DNA of 46,366 bases from Streptomyces echinoruber (GCF_014651135.1 NZ_BMWH01000040.1:1-46366), one strand, 5' to 3'; shown: positions 15,925 to 24,223, numbered from the stretch's first letter. Notes: a model not told the origin generated them from the sequence alone. A program made the numbers and translations.

Positions 15925-16664
15925 GGCTGCGGCTGCCGGCGGAACGCCCGGCGCAGCCGCCGACCGGTTACAAGATCGCCCACCCGGTGCTGTCCCAGGA
16001 CGGCACCCGGGCCGGGTTCGTCGGCGTGTCGCTGGGCGGCACGCTGCCGTACGGCGTGCTCGCCGAGGCGTCCTGCGTCTACGGCCGGCGCCACCGGCCG
16101 CCCGCCCGCCTGTGCGACTGCGGCTTCCACAGCGTGCACGACCGGGCGGCGGCCGAGGCGCTGCTCACCACGGCCGAGCACCGGTACGCCGTCCTGCTGG
16201 AGGTGTCCGTCCTCGGCGCCTACCTGCGCTTCGAACGCGGCTTCCGCTCCGCCCGTCAGCGGGTGCGCACCGCCGTCGTCGGCCCCTGCGCCTGCGGTGC
16301 CCCCGCCGCGGCCCTCGCCGACGCGGGCTGGGGCCGACCCGGCTGGCTCGCCCTGTCCGCCGCGTGCGCGGGCTGCGTGCGCGGCCGCAGGTCCGTCACG
16401 CTCGCCGGTTTCGCCCGGCTGGCCGGTGAGGGGCTGCGGGTGGTGGCCCGCGAGGGCACGGCACCGGGAGCCGCCGCGGGTCCGGGTCTGCCCGAGGGGC
16501 TCGGGGTGCCCGAACTCGTCGCGGAGGCCGCGCTGCTGCAGGCCCGCCTCGACTGGTTGCAGAGTCAGTTGGCCCGGCTCGGCCGACGCGGCCAGGGGCC
16601 CGGCGCGGCGGCCGGGGAGCAGGGGCGGCGCGCGGAGCGGGAGGAGCCCGGAGAGCAGGGATAG
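15921..16664 (+). CDS. Conserved hypothetical protein with paired cysteines
   Basis: 247 residues, no membrane segments. The central region has a set of paired cysteines (LCDCGFH near 66, PCACG near 122, ACAGC near 149), which could form a zinc or structural metal site. The C-terminal about 70 residues hold a leucine/arginine-rich helix (VAEAALLQARLDWLQSQLARLG) that looks like a coiled coil and a charged tail. It overlaps the micro-protein gene and precedes a membrane-protein pair. I recognise it only as a conserved Streptomyces family without known function. Confidence 0.75.
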   Translation: MRLRLPAERPAQPPTGYKIAHPVLSQDGTRAGFVGVSLGGTLPYGVLAEASCVYGRRHRPPARLCDCGFHSVHDRAAAEALLTTAEHRYAVLLEVSVLGAYLRFERGFRSARQRVRTAVVGPCACGAPAAALADAGWGRPGWLALSAACAGCVRGRRSVTLAGFARLAGEGLRVVAREGTAPGAAAGPGLPEGLGVPELVAEAALLQARLDWLQSQLARLGRRGQGPGAAAGEQGRRAEREEPGEQG

Positions 16665-16721
16665 CGGGCGGCCGGTGCGGGGTACCCGGGTGTTTCCGTG
16701 GACGAGAGGAGGCGGGACACC

Positions 16722-17144
16722 GTGACCGGGACCCTGGATGCGAAACCGGTGCACGACGAGCACCGCTCGGTGGGTGAGCTCGTCGGACGGGCCACCGAAC
16801 AGCTCTCCCGGCTGGTGCGGCAGGAAGTGGCCCTGGCCAAGGAGGAGCTGACCGAGAAGGGACGGCGCGCGGGACGCGGCGGCGGGCTGCTCGGCGCGGC
16901 CGGCGCGATCGCCTACATCGGTCTCTTCGGCCTGTCCGCCGCGGCGGCCGCCGCCCTCTCGCTGGCGCTGCCCGTGTGGGCCGCGGTGCTGATCGTGACG
17001 GCCGTGCTGTTCGTGATCGCGGCCATTCTGGCCGCCGCCGGCCGGGCTCAGCTGCGCCGCGCGACGCCACCCAAGCCCGAGCGGACGCTCGGCAGCGTCA
17101 AGGCCGATGTCGAAGAGATCAGGGAAAGGGCTCACCACCGATGA
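16722..17144 (+). CDS. Phage-holin-like membrane protein (DUF1469 family)
   Basis: 140 residues. A charged N-terminal amphipathic region (VGELVGRATEQLSRLVRQEVALAKEELTEKG) is followed by two hydrophobic segments (about 60-85 and 88-110) and a charged C-terminal tail. This is the layout of the actinobacterial holin_3_6 family, which is usually chromosomal and not phage-linked. GTG at 16722 was chosen over the in-frame GTG at 16698 because GAGGAGGCGGG precedes it at normal spacing. The stop overlaps the DUF3618 gene by 4 bp. Cell role unknown. Confidence 0.8.
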   Translation: MTGTLDAKPVHDEHRSVGELVGRATEQLSRLVRQEVALAKEELTEKGRRAGRGGGLLGAAGAIAYIGLFGLSAAAAAALSLALPVWAAVLIVTAVLFVIAAILAAAGRAQLRRATPPKPERTLGSVKADVEEIRERAHHR

Positions 17145-17503
17145 CGGACGCGACGAGCGGGGGCACGCCCCCCGAGGCCGGCGGGGCCAAGGCCGGCGGG
17201 GCCAAGGGCCCCGACGAACTGCGCCGCCAGATCGAGCAGACCAGGCACCAGCTCGGCGACACCGTCGAGCAACTGGCGGCCAAGGCCGATGTGAAGGGCC
17301 GGGCCCGGGCCCGGGCCGCGGATCTGCGGGACAAGGCCGGCGCCATGACGGTGCAACTGCGCAGCAGCGCCGTCCACGCCGGGCAGGCCGTCCAGTCCGA
17401 GCTGCGCCGTCCCTCCTCCCGCCCGATGCTGGCCGCCGGTGCGGCCGGAGCGGCGGCCGTGGTGGCGGCGGAGATGTGGATGCGCCGGCACGAGGGACGG
17501 TAG
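17141..17503 (+). CDS. DUF3618 protein
   Basis: 120 residues. The family motif DELRRQIEQTRHQLGDTVEQLAAKADVKGRARARAADLRDK sits at residues about 25-65, followed by a single weak hydrophobic segment near the C-terminus (LAAGAAGAAAVVAAEMWM). DUF3618 proteins are commonly encoded right after holin-like proteins as here (ATGA overlap), suggesting a two-component membrane or envelope assembly. The exact function is not known. Confidence 0.85.
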   Translation: MTDATSGGTPPEAGGAKAGGAKGPDELRRQIEQTRHQLGDTVEQLAAKADVKGRARARAADLRDKAGAMTVQLRSSAVHAGQAVQSELRRPSSRPMLAAGAAGAAAVVAAEMWMRRHEGR

Positions 17504-17522
17504 GACGGCGCCGAGGGCGGAT

Positions 17523-17564
17523 CGGCGCGAACGGGTCGGCGCGAACAGGTCGGCGCGAACAGGT
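17523..17564. repeat. 14-bp tandem repeat x3
   Basis: CGGCGCGAACGGGT followed by two exact copies of CGGCGCGAACAGGT (17537-17550, 17551-17564), immediately before the terminator at 17566. Confidence 0.9.
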
Positions 17565-17565
17565 C

Positions 17566-17598
17566 AGGGGGTGCGGGGATCTTCTCCCCGCACCCCCT
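17566..17598 (+). terminator. Terminator of the 15790-17503 operon
   Basis: Perfect 14-bp stem (AGGGGGTGCGGGGA with TCCCCGCACCCCCT) around a 5-nt TCTTC loop, 62 bp after the DUF3618 stop. Confidence 0.85.
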
Positions 17599-17645
17599 CG
17601 CCGTGCCCGCGGCCGGGAACCGGTGACCGGGGGGCCGGTACGGAC

Positions 17646-17676
17646 TTGACTTCAATCTTGGTTGAAGTTGAAGGGT
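17646..17676 (+). promoter_or_regulatory. MerR-type promoter/operator
   Basis: A -35 TTGACT (17646-17651) overlaps an inverted repeat ACTTCAA-N6-TTGAAGT (17649-17668). A poor -10 (AAGGGT, 17671-17676) sits 19 bp from the -35. Dyad between elements with a 19-bp spacer is the MerR/SoxR-family arrangement. The regulator gene is not in the window. Confidence 0.5.
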
Positions 17677-17688
17677 GGTGAGTGCACG

Positions 17689-17775
17689 CACCGGTCGCCA
17701 CCCGGCGCCGCACCGGTCGCCATTCTGCGCCGCACCGGTTGCGGTACCGGTCGTCGCACCGGTCGCCCACCACGA
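17689..17775. repeat. Degenerate CACCGGTCGCC repeats in 5' leader
   Basis: Four CACCGGT(C/T)G-type copies, roughly 20-25 bp apart, fill the stretch between the promoter and the ABM-protein start. Function unknown. Confidence 0.5.
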
Positions 17776-17790
17776 TCCCTGGAGGACGGC

Positions 17791-18486
17791 ATGACCCGTC
17801 GTACCGACGCCCACCCGGACCTCGCCGACCCCCGGGTGGGGGCTCCCTTCTTCAGCACCTGGCGCGTGGGCACGCCGCTGCGCCAGCGGCAGACGGTGGA
17901 GGCCGTGGCCGCCGCCTGGGAGCGGCGGCCGTGGCCGGCCGACGGCCTGCTGTCGTACCACCTCTACACCGGCCATGACGCCACCACCCTGCTGCACTAC
18001 TCGCAGTGGACGGACGAGGAGGCCTACGAGGCCTTCGTGAAGACGCGGCGGCAGGAGCGCATCGACGAGATCGACACCGCGGTGCCGGGGATCGAGCGGC
18101 TCGGGCTCGGCCGGTACCGCCGCTACCGCGGCGGCCGCCGGGACGGGCGCGTCCCGGGCTGCGTCGTGATCGTCGACATCGAGTTCGAGGGGCCCGACCC
18201 GCGGCGGCAGCGCGCCTGGGTCGACGCGGTCCTCGAGGCGCTGGAGCACGACCCGCACCCGCATCCGGGCGGCATCGGCGCCCACTTCCACCTCAGCACC
18301 GACGGCACCCGGGTCCTCAACTACGCCGAGTGGGAGAGCGCCCAGGCGCACATCGAGGCGATGGCCGGGCCCGGACCGGGCATCGGGTCGCCCGGCGCGC
18401 TGTGGGAGCGGGTGCAGACCTGGCCCGGGCTGCGGAGCACCACGGTCAGCCGCTACGACCACGCGGTGGGCCTCCTGCCCGGGTGA
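17791..18486 (+). CDS. Antibiotic biosynthesis monooxygenase-domain protein (twin ABM)
   Basis: 231 residues made of two dimeric alpha/beta-barrel-like repeats: one around 15-105 (FFSTWRVGTPLRQRQTVEA, LLSYHLYTGHDATTLLHYSQWTDEEAYEAF) and one around 118-225 (CVVIVDIEFEGPDPRRQRAWVDAVLEAL, HFHLSTDGTRVLNYAEWESAQAHIEAM). Both end in the Y..W motif typical of ABM domains. A fused pair could act without dimer partner exchange. The substrate is unknown; family members oxidise quinone-like compounds or bind heme. ATG at 17791 has a strong GGAGGA upstream. The MerR-type operator suggests induction by a small molecule or redox stress. Confidence 0.78.
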   Translation: MTRRTDAHPDLADPRVGAPFFSTWRVGTPLRQRQTVEAVAAAWERRPWPADGLLSYHLYTGHDATTLLHYSQWTDEEAYEAFVKTRRQERIDEIDTAVPGIERLGLGRYRRYRGGRRDGRVPGCVVIVDIEFEGPDPRRQRAWVDAVLEALEHDPHPHPGGIGAHFHLSTDGTRVLNYAEWESAQAHIEAMAGPGPGIGSPGALWERVQTWPGLRSTTVSRYDHAVGLLPG

Positions 18487-18515
18487 TCCGGGTCTCCTGC
18501 CCGGGTGATCCGGGC
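18472..18515 (+). repeat. 22-bp tandem duplication over a gene end
   Basis: Two units (18472-18493 and 18494-18515, one mismatch) beginning CTCCTGCCCGGGTGATC. The first contains the last codons and TGA of the ABM gene. Confidence 0.88.
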
Positions 18516-18619
18516 GGCCCGGCGACCCGATGCCCGGTTCGGGCAGCCCGGCGGCCCGGGTGATCCTGGGCCTGGGCCGACCCGGGGGATCCGAGGTCCG
18601 GGCGGCCCGGGTGAACGTG

Positions 18620-18657
18620 AGGCGGGGCCGGCCGGTTCCGGTGCCGGCCGGCCCCGC
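18620..18657. terminator. Bidirectional terminator
   Basis: Perfect 15-bp stem (GGCGGGGCCGGCCGG with CCGGCCGGCCCCGCC) and an 8-nt loop, between the convergent ABM and nuclease genes. Confidence 0.8.
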
Positions 18658-18673
18658 CCTCGGTCCCGCCGCG

Positions 18674-20500
18674 CTACGGGTGGAACCGCAGCACCTGCGG
18701 GTCGTGGTCGCTGATCTGGTCGTGGAACTCGGCGTTGATGTGCACGCTGTCGTAGTCGAGGTCGCAGCCGCGCCGGATCGCCGGGCTGACCAGGATCTGG
18801 TCCAGGACCTGGCTGTTGCCCTGGTAGTCGTAGGTGTACCGCTCGCTCCTGGGCAGCGACTTGATCGCCGACCACAGCTCGCCGTCGCCCTCGAGGATCT
18901 GCGCGGTGCCGGAGAACTCGAAGTCGTTGAAGTCGCCGAGCGCGACGATGTCGGCGTTCTTCTGCACGTCGAGGATGCTCTTGACGAACGTGTTCACCTC
19001 GGCGGCCTGCAGGTGCCGCTGCGTCTCCGAGCTGCGCGTGGGCGGCTGGTACTGCGAGGTCAGGCCCTGGTCGCCGCCCTTGGAGGCGAAGTGGTTGGCG
19101 ATCACGAAGACCGTGCGGCCGCGGAAGACGAACTCGCCCACCAGCGGCTTGCGGCTGGACTTCCACGCGTCACTGGCGGGGTCGATGCGGCCGGGGGAGA
19201 CGGTCAGCGCCGCCCTGCCGTGCTCCTCGGTGACGCCGACGGCGGTGGTGGCGTCGCCGCCGGGCCGGTCGGTGAAGGAGACCCGCTCGGGGTTGAAGAG
19301 GAACACCTGGCGGATGTTGCCGCCGGGCTCGCCGCCGTCCTGGTCGTCGACCGGGTCGATGGAGCGCCAGTCGTACCTCGGGCCGCCGGCCGCGACGATC
19401 GCGTCGATCAGCTCGGTCACGGTCCGGCTCGCGTCGACCGTGCCGTCGTCGGTGGCGCCGCTGTTGTCCTGGATCTCCTCCAGGGAGACGATGTCGGGCG
19501 ACTTCAGGTTGTTCACGATCGCGGAGGCGTGTGCGGCGAAGGTGCCGTCGGACGGGTCGAGGTTCTCGACGTTGTACGTCGCCACGGCCAGCTCGCCGTG
19601 GTGCTGCCGGCGCGTCGACTCCCGCTGCAGGCCGCCGCTCTCCAGGGTGCCGAGCTTGCCGGCGACCAGGGTGTAGCCGCCGTACTGGTTGTAGTCGAGC
19701 GGGCCGGTGGTGGTGCCGGCCAGGGTGTCGCCGACGTTCGCGACGGGGAAGCCGGCGGCGGGGCCGAGGGACTGGATCTGCAGCCGGCCGGTGTTCTGCC
19801 AGGCGTAGGAGCCGTAGAGGGTGCCGCCGCGGCGGGTCGGGTGCTCGTGCGGCTTCACCGTGACCCACAGCTCGGCGTACGCGTCGGTGGCGCCGACCAC
19901 GCGGGCGTCGGCGACCTGGACGTTCATGCCCTCCAGGGACTCGTAGTAGTCCAGGGCGTAGGTCCGCGGCCGCAGCGTCAGGCCGTTGACCGAGCCGTTC
20001 GCCGCGGGGTCGCCGGCCGGGGCGTAGGCGTCCGGTACGGAGTCGGCGTCGACGACGACGGGCGCCGGCACCGCGTTGCCGCCGGAGACGACGGTCACCG
20101 TCGGCCTGGTGATCTCCGTCAGGGACTGGTTGCCACTGGAGGTGCCGCCCGGCACGTACTCCGAGACGGTGCCGGAGACGGTGACCGCGTCGCCGACGGC
20201 CACCTTCGGGGTGGAGCCGGTGAAGACGAACACGCCCTCGCTGGTGGCCGGATCGGCGTCCGGGCTCGGGTCCTGCATCCAGAACCCTCTGGAGGAGCCG
20301 TAGGTGCGCACGCCGGTGACGACGCCGGCCACGTCCGTGACCGCCTTCCCGGCGTACGGCGATATGCGGGTCGTGCCCTGGATGTCGTGGATGCGTACGG
20401 CCGCCGCGTGCGCGGGCGAGGTCAGGACGATCGTGGAGGCCGCGGAGCAGACCGCGGCGACGGTGAGCGCGGCGAGCCGCGTGGAGGACGTGCTCGGCAA
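18674..20500 (-). CDS. Secreted endonuclease/exonuclease/phosphatase-fold nuclease
   Basis: 608 residues with a Sec signal peptide (RLAALTVAAVCSAASTIVLTSPAHA, cleavage near residue 33). The N-terminal part (about 35-300) resembles the OB-fold/lamin-tail-type region of ExeM-like extracellular nucleases (ISPYAGKAVTDVAGVVTGVRTYGSSRGFWMQDP). The catalytic domain carries the EEP motifs TYNVENLDP, SLEEIQDN, ALGDFNDF, LDQILVSPA and ISDHDP. It probably degrades extracellular DNA/RNA for phosphate or nitrogen. The TTG start at 20500 has GGAGGG six bases upstream. A 14-bp motif upstream (20621-20634) is shared with the acid phosphatase gene at 36577. Confidence 0.88.
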   Translation of the reverse strand: MPSTSSTRLAALTVAAVCSAASTIVLTSPAHAAAVRIHDIQGTTRISPYAGKAVTDVAGVVTGVRTYGSSRGFWMQDPSPDADPATSEGVFVFTGSTPKVAVGDAVTVSGTVSEYVPGGTSSGNQSLTEITRPTVTVVSGGNAVPAPVVVDADSVPDAYAPAGDPAANGSVNGLTLRPRTYALDYYESLEGMNVQVADARVVGATDAYAELWVTVKPHEHPTRRGGTLYGSYAWQNTGRLQIQSLGPAAGFPVANVGDTLAGTTTGPLDYNQYGGYTLVAGKLGTLESGGLQRESTRRQHHGELAVATYNVENLDPSDGTFAAHASAIVNNLKSPDIVSLEEIQDNSGATDDGTVDASRTVTELIDAIVAAGGPRYDWRSIDPVDDQDGGEPGGNIRQVFLFNPERVSFTDRPGGDATTAVGVTEEHGRAALTVSPGRIDPASDAWKSSRKPLVGEFVFRGRTVFVIANHFASKGGDQGLTSQYQPPTRSSETQRHLQAAEVNTFVKSILDVQKNADIVALGDFNDFEFSGTAQILEGDGELWSAIKSLPRSERYTYDYQGNSQVLDQILVSPAIRRGCDLDYDSVHINAEFHDQISDHDPQVLRFHP

Positions 20501-20831
20501 GGGATTCCCTCCGGGGACGTGGCAGTGCGTCGGGACGAGGGTGGAGCGTCGGACGGGCGCGGGCGCGACCGGTGGGGGGGGTGGCGGCGCGCGGAGAAGT
20601 CGGTGAACGGTCGTGCACGATTTCTACGCGCGTCAATTTCCAGCCTGGCCGCGCCTGTTGTCAAGGTTTCGGCCATGGACATCGCCCGACGGGGAGATGA
20701 ACCGGGCGGCATCGGGGGAAACCCGTCTAGGCTGAACGCCGGATACGCGGACACCCGGATACCCGGATACACAGCACCCCCGGCGTGTCCGCCGTCGTAC
20801 GGCCGTCACCCCGTCCAGGAGAACTTCGCCG
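20501..20831. other. Divergent intergenic region (331 bp)
   Basis: Between the nuclease gene (minus) and the 458-residue gene (plus). It holds the shared TTTCTACGCGCGTC motif (20621-20634), a candidate -10 TAGGCT (20728-20733) and an 8-bp inverted repeat GCGGACAC/GTGTCCGC (20747-20754, 20785-20792) enclosing two ACCCGGATAC-type repeats. No gene seen. Confidence 0.5.
20621..20634 (-). promoter_or_regulatory. Shared motif GACGCGCGTAGAAA, copy upstream of nuclease
   Basis: Read on the minus strand (toward the nuclease) it is GACGCGCGTAGAAA, identical to 36557-36570 upstream of the acid phosphatase and in the same orientation to its gene. It lies about 120 bp before the TTG start. TAGAAA could be a -10. 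Confidence 0.5.
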
Positions 20832-22208
20832 ATGCCAGACAGCTCCTCCCTGCCGCCGGTCCGGCTGCCCTCCGAGGCCGAGCTGGCGCGGGACGCGCTC
20901 ACCGCCCCGCTGCTCTCGCGCGCCGCCCGGCTGGCCCGCTGGGCCGGGCCGCGGACGCGGGTGGACGCCGACGGGGCGCTGGTGGCCGAGCAGCTGCCGG
21001 CCGCCGCCGAGGCGCTCGGGCTGGGCGCGGACGACACGGAACCGGCGGGCGAAGCCTGGCGGATCGCGCTCGCCGCCGGACTCGTGGAGATCGCCGACGG
21101 CGAAGCGGGCACCGTCACGGCGGGCCCGGACGTGGCGCTGCTGACCGGCGGCTCCCCGCGGGACGTCCTCCGCGTGTGGCGCGGCGTGCTGGAGACCGCC
21201 CTCGCCGGCGCCGCCGCCCCCGGCGACGGCCCGGGCGGAGCCGGGCGGAACACCGCCGGGGCGAGGTTCCTCGACGACGTGCTCGGCAGCCTCTACCTGC
21301 TCACCGCCGACGCGGAGGACGGCCCCGTGCCGCTGCCCGCGCTCGCCGCGTCCGTGATCGTGCCCGACGGCGCCGGCCGGCCCACCAACGACATGCTGGA
21401 GCGGGTCTCCGAGGCCCTGGTCCGGCTCGACGGGCAGTTCCGCGCCCTGGCGCCGACCGGCCTCGTGGAGTACCGGCCGGTCGACGAGGCGCTGCTGGCC
21501 GGGGACGCCCCCGAGGAACCGCCCGGCCCGATCGACGCGGCGGACGTCGCCCGCTACGGCATGGTGCGCCTCACCCCGCTCGGCCGGTACGGCCTGCGGG
21601 CGCGGCTGCTGGCGGCCGGCCGGAACGCCCCCGCCGTCGGCGACCTCGCCGGCAAGGGCGCCGACGCGCTGCTGGACGGCATCGCCGGCTTCCCGCCCGC
21701 GGCCGCCCGGGCCGAGACCGAGCAGTGGCTGGCCCTCCGTCAACCCCTTGATGCAGCCCGCGAGTTGCTCGCCGCCTCGCGCGGCGCCGACCCCGGCGCA
21801 CCGCTGCGCCGGCTGCGCTGCCAGCAGGCCCTCGCCCTCCTCGGGGAGGCGGCCGAACCCGCGCTGCGCGAGGTCCTCGACGACGCCGAACTCGGCGGAC
21901 TGGCCCGGGTCTGGCTGGCCGAGCGCGGCGCGGCCGACGTGCCGCCCCCGTCGCAGGACCTGGTGTTCTGGCTCACCGTCGACACCGTGGCCGCGCAGCT
22001 CGCCGCCGAGGACGACTCCGGCGAACTGCGCTTCCTCGTCGAGGCGTTGGCCGAACGGCACGACGACTTCTTCACCGGCGCCTGGCGGGTGGACCACCCC
22101 GCCACCGCCGAGGTGCTGGAGGCGATGGGACGCCTGCACCCGGACCGGAAGGTCGCCAAGGAGGCCCGCAGGGCGGCGTTCAAGGCGCGCTCGCAGCAAG
22201 GGGGTTGA
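20832..22208 (+). CDS. Conserved hypothetical protein, 458 residues
   Basis: A large cytoplasmic-looking protein, Ala/Leu/Glu-rich and probably all-helical. No membrane segment, signal peptide or known catalytic motif is visible. The sequence has repeated helical stretches (LRRLRCQQALALLGEAAEPALREVLDDAELGGLARVWLAERG), which could be HEAT/ARM-like repeats in the C-terminal third. ATG at 20832 follows CAGGAGAAC. It resembles a conserved Streptomyces family that I cannot name. The terminal residues (KEARRAAFKARSQQGG) are basic. It stands alone, with a long noncoding stretch downstream. Confidence 0.8.
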   Translation: MPDSSSLPPVRLPSEAELARDALTAPLLSRAARLARWAGPRTRVDADGALVAEQLPAAAEALGLGADDTEPAGEAWRIALAAGLVEIADGEAGTVTAGPDVALLTGGSPRDVLRVWRGVLETALAGAAAPGDGPGGAGRNTAGARFLDDVLGSLYLLTADAEDGPVPLPALAASVIVPDGAGRPTNDMLERVSEALVRLDGQFRALAPTGLVEYRPVDEALLAGDAPEEPPGPIDAADVARYGMVRLTPLGRYGLRARLLAAGRNAPAVGDLAGKGADALLDGIAGFPPAAARAETEQWLALRQPLDAARELLAASRGADPGAPLRRLRCQQALALLGEAAEPALREVLDDAELGGLARVWLAERGAADVPPPSQDLVFWLTVDTVAAQLAAEDDSGELRFLVEALAERHDDFFTGAWRVDHPATAEVLEAMGRLHPDRKVAKEARRAAFKARSQQGG

Positions 22209-22560
22209 CGGGCTTACGGGTCTACGGACCTACGGGTCCAAGGACTTACGGGTCTACGGCCTGCAGGTCTACGGGCTTTCAGGCGGTGCGGCCGCGGCAG
22301 ACGGTCACGGCGCCCGGGGCGGCGCGGTCGCGGCAGGGGGCGCGACGTCCGGGGCCGCGCGAGCGCGGCAGGTCAGGACGGCGGGCGAAGACAGCAGGCC
22401 AGGACGGCAGGCGAGCACAGCAGGTCAGGGCAGCCGTCGGGGACGGCGTCCGAGGGGTGCGCCCGAGGGGTGCGCCCGGCGCGGGACCGCCACCCGTCCC
22501 CACGGGACCCGCGAGGCGCCCGACCGGCCGACTTTGCCCGGTCGTGGGGTCTGCTTGGGG
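22209..22560. repeat. Repeat-rich noncoding stretch
   Basis: Contains degenerate TACGGGTCTACGG-type copies (about 22212-22276), a 26-bp degenerate tandem repeat (22368-22393, 22394-22419, partial third copy) and a perfect 13-bp tandem duplication CGAGGGGTGCGCC (22451-22463, 22464-22476). No gene is convincing here. Confidence 0.65.
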
Positions 22561-22617
22561 CTTTCCTGGGGAACAATGGGCGGGTTCATGGAAGCGGGTC
22601 CGATGGCGTCGCCCGCC

Positions 22618-22639
22618 GTTCAGCCCTTGTTCACACGTG
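22618..22639 (+). promoter_or_regulatory. PHO box (PhoP direct repeat)
   Basis: Two 11-bp direct-repeat units, GTTCAGCCCTT and GTTCACACGTG, match the Streptomyces PhoP consensus of GTTCACC-type units. A further GTTCATG lies 34 bp upstream (22584), close to three periods away. This suggests phosphate-starvation control of the phosphatase downstream. Confidence 0.65.
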
Positions 22640-22706
22640 GGCGCGACGGTGTCGCCGACCCGAGGTCGCCACCCTCCACGGCACTCCCACCGTCACAGGA
22701 GACACC

Positions 22707-24149
22707 ATGTCGCTCACTCGCAGGGACTTCGCCAGAACCTCCGTGCTCACCGGCGCCGGGGTCGCCCTGGCGGGCAGCGTCGGCGCCCTCGCCACCGCAC
22801 CCAACGCCCTGGCGGCCGCGGACACCGACGCCGGCGGGGACGCTGCGGCGCACGGCCACGGCGTCGGCTACGGCCCCCTCCTGCCCGACCCGGACGGCAT
22901 CCTCGCCCTCCCGGCCGGTTTCTCCTACGAGATCATCACCTACAGCGGCAGGACCAGGCTGGAGTCCGGCGAGTACACGCCGTCCCACCACGACGGCACC
23001 GCCACCTTCGACGGCCCCCGCGGCACCACCCTGCTCGTCAACAACCACGAACTGAAGGGCCCGCGCGCCAACTGGACGTACCCCGTGCCGCTCACCGAGG
23101 GCCTGGTCTACGACCCCGCGGCCTCCGGCGGCTGCACCGTGGTCGAGGTCCGCCCCGGCGGCCGGGTCGCCGAGTGGGTCGGCATCGCCGGCACCTCCAC
23201 CAACTGCGCCGGCGGCCGCACCCCGTGGGGCACGTGGCTCACCTGCGAGGAGACCGAGGACAAGGCCGGCGTCAACGGCATGACCAAGGACCACGGCTAC
23301 GTCTTCGAGGTCGACCCCGCCGACCGCCGCGCCAACCGCGACCCCAAGCCCGTCAAGGCGCTGGGCCGGTACGCCCACGAGGCCGTCGTCGTCGACCCCA
23401 AGCGCGGGCACCTCTACCTCACCGAGGACGCCTCCGGTCCCAACGGCCTGCTCTACCGCTGGACCCCGCCGGCCGGCTTCCGTCACGGCCGCGGCAGGCT
23501 GCGCACCCTCGCCGACGACGCGGGTGTCCTGCAGGCCTTCAAGTGCTTCGACTCCGGCGGCAGGTTCGTCGACGACCTCTCCCGCGCCACGAGGATCGGC
23601 ACGGTGTACGGCGTCGACTGGGTCGACGTCCCCGACCGCGACGCGAAGACGGTCTCGGTGCGCAAGCAGTTCACCGACGGGCAGGTCACCCGCGCCCGCA
23701 AGCTGGAGGGTATGTGGTGGGGCGACGGCGGCGCCTACATCGTGTCCTCCTACGCCCGCGAGGAGAGCCCCGTCCAGCACGACGGCCAGGTCTGGTTCTA
23801 CGACCCCCGGCGCCGCACCCTCACGCTGAAGGTCCTGCTCGGCGTCAACCCCGACCCGGCGAAGGACGGTGCCTTCGACGGCCCCGACAACATCACCGTC
23901 TCTCCCTACGGCGGTCTCGTCATCGCCGAGGACGGGGAGGGCGTGCAGCACCTCTTCGGCGCCACCGAGAGCGGCCGCACCTACCCCATCGCCCGCAACG
24001 AGCTGAACATCGGCACCACGGAGAAGCCGGAGTACAGCGAGTTCACCGGCGTCACCTTCTCGCCCGACGGCCGTGTCCTGTTCGCCAACATCCAGGAGCC
24101 GGGCATCATGCTGGCGATCACCGGGCCCTGGAAGCGGCAGAAGGGATAG
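22707..24149 (+). CDS. PhoX-family phosphatase, Tat-exported
   Basis: 480 residues of the PhoX/DUF839 family of calcium/iron-dependent alkaline phosphatases. The N-terminus has a twin-arginine signal (T-R-R-D-F-A-R, then TSVLTGAGVALAGSVGALA), so the folded, metal-loaded enzyme is exported. Family landmarks: PAGFSYEIITYSG near 70, TNCAGGRTPWGTWLTCEETE near 170, LGRYAHEAVVVDP near 215 and DGPDNITVSPYGGLVIAEDGEG near 400. ATG at 22707 follows AGGAGA. A PHO box at 22618 supports induction under phosphate limitation. Alternative: a non-phosphatase DUF839 protein, but the metal-site-like segments are intact. Confidence 0.88.
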   Translation: MSLTRRDFARTSVLTGAGVALAGSVGALATAPNALAAADTDAGGDAAAHGHGVGYGPLLPDPDGILALPAGFSYEIITYSGRTRLESGEYTPSHHDGTATFDGPRGTTLLVNNHELKGPRANWTYPVPLTEGLVYDPAASGGCTVVEVRPGGRVAEWVGIAGTSTNCAGGRTPWGTWLTCEETEDKAGVNGMTKDHGYVFEVDPADRRANRDPKPVKALGRYAHEAVVVDPKRGHLYLTEDASGPNGLLYRWTPPAGFRHGRGRLRTLADDAGVLQAFKCFDSGGRFVDDLSRATRIGTVYGVDWVDVPDRDAKTVSVRKQFTDGQVTRARKLEGMWWGDGGAYIVSSYAREESPVQHDGQVWFYDPRRRTLTLKVLLGVNPDPAKDGAFDGPDNITVSPYGGLVIAEDGEGVQHLFGATESGRTYPIARNELNIGTTEKPEYSEFTGVTFSPDGRVLFANIQEPGIMLAITGPWKRQKG

Positions 24150-24223
24150 CCGGCCCCGCCGGCAGCGACGCCCCCTCCCGCAGGGGAGCCGCTGCCGGCG
24201 CGCCCGCCCCGCGGGACGCGCGG

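Noticed and set aside
16722..17503. Prophage remnant suggested by the holin-like protein
   Set aside because: No endolysin, integrase, structural gene or attachment-site repeat nearby; this holin family is normally chromosomal in actinobacteria.
20598..20618. Possible PHO box upstream of the secreted nuclease (GTGCACGACC, GTTCACCGACT)
   Set aside because: The units are 10 bp apart, not 11, and the first is a poor match; not enough to call PhoP control.
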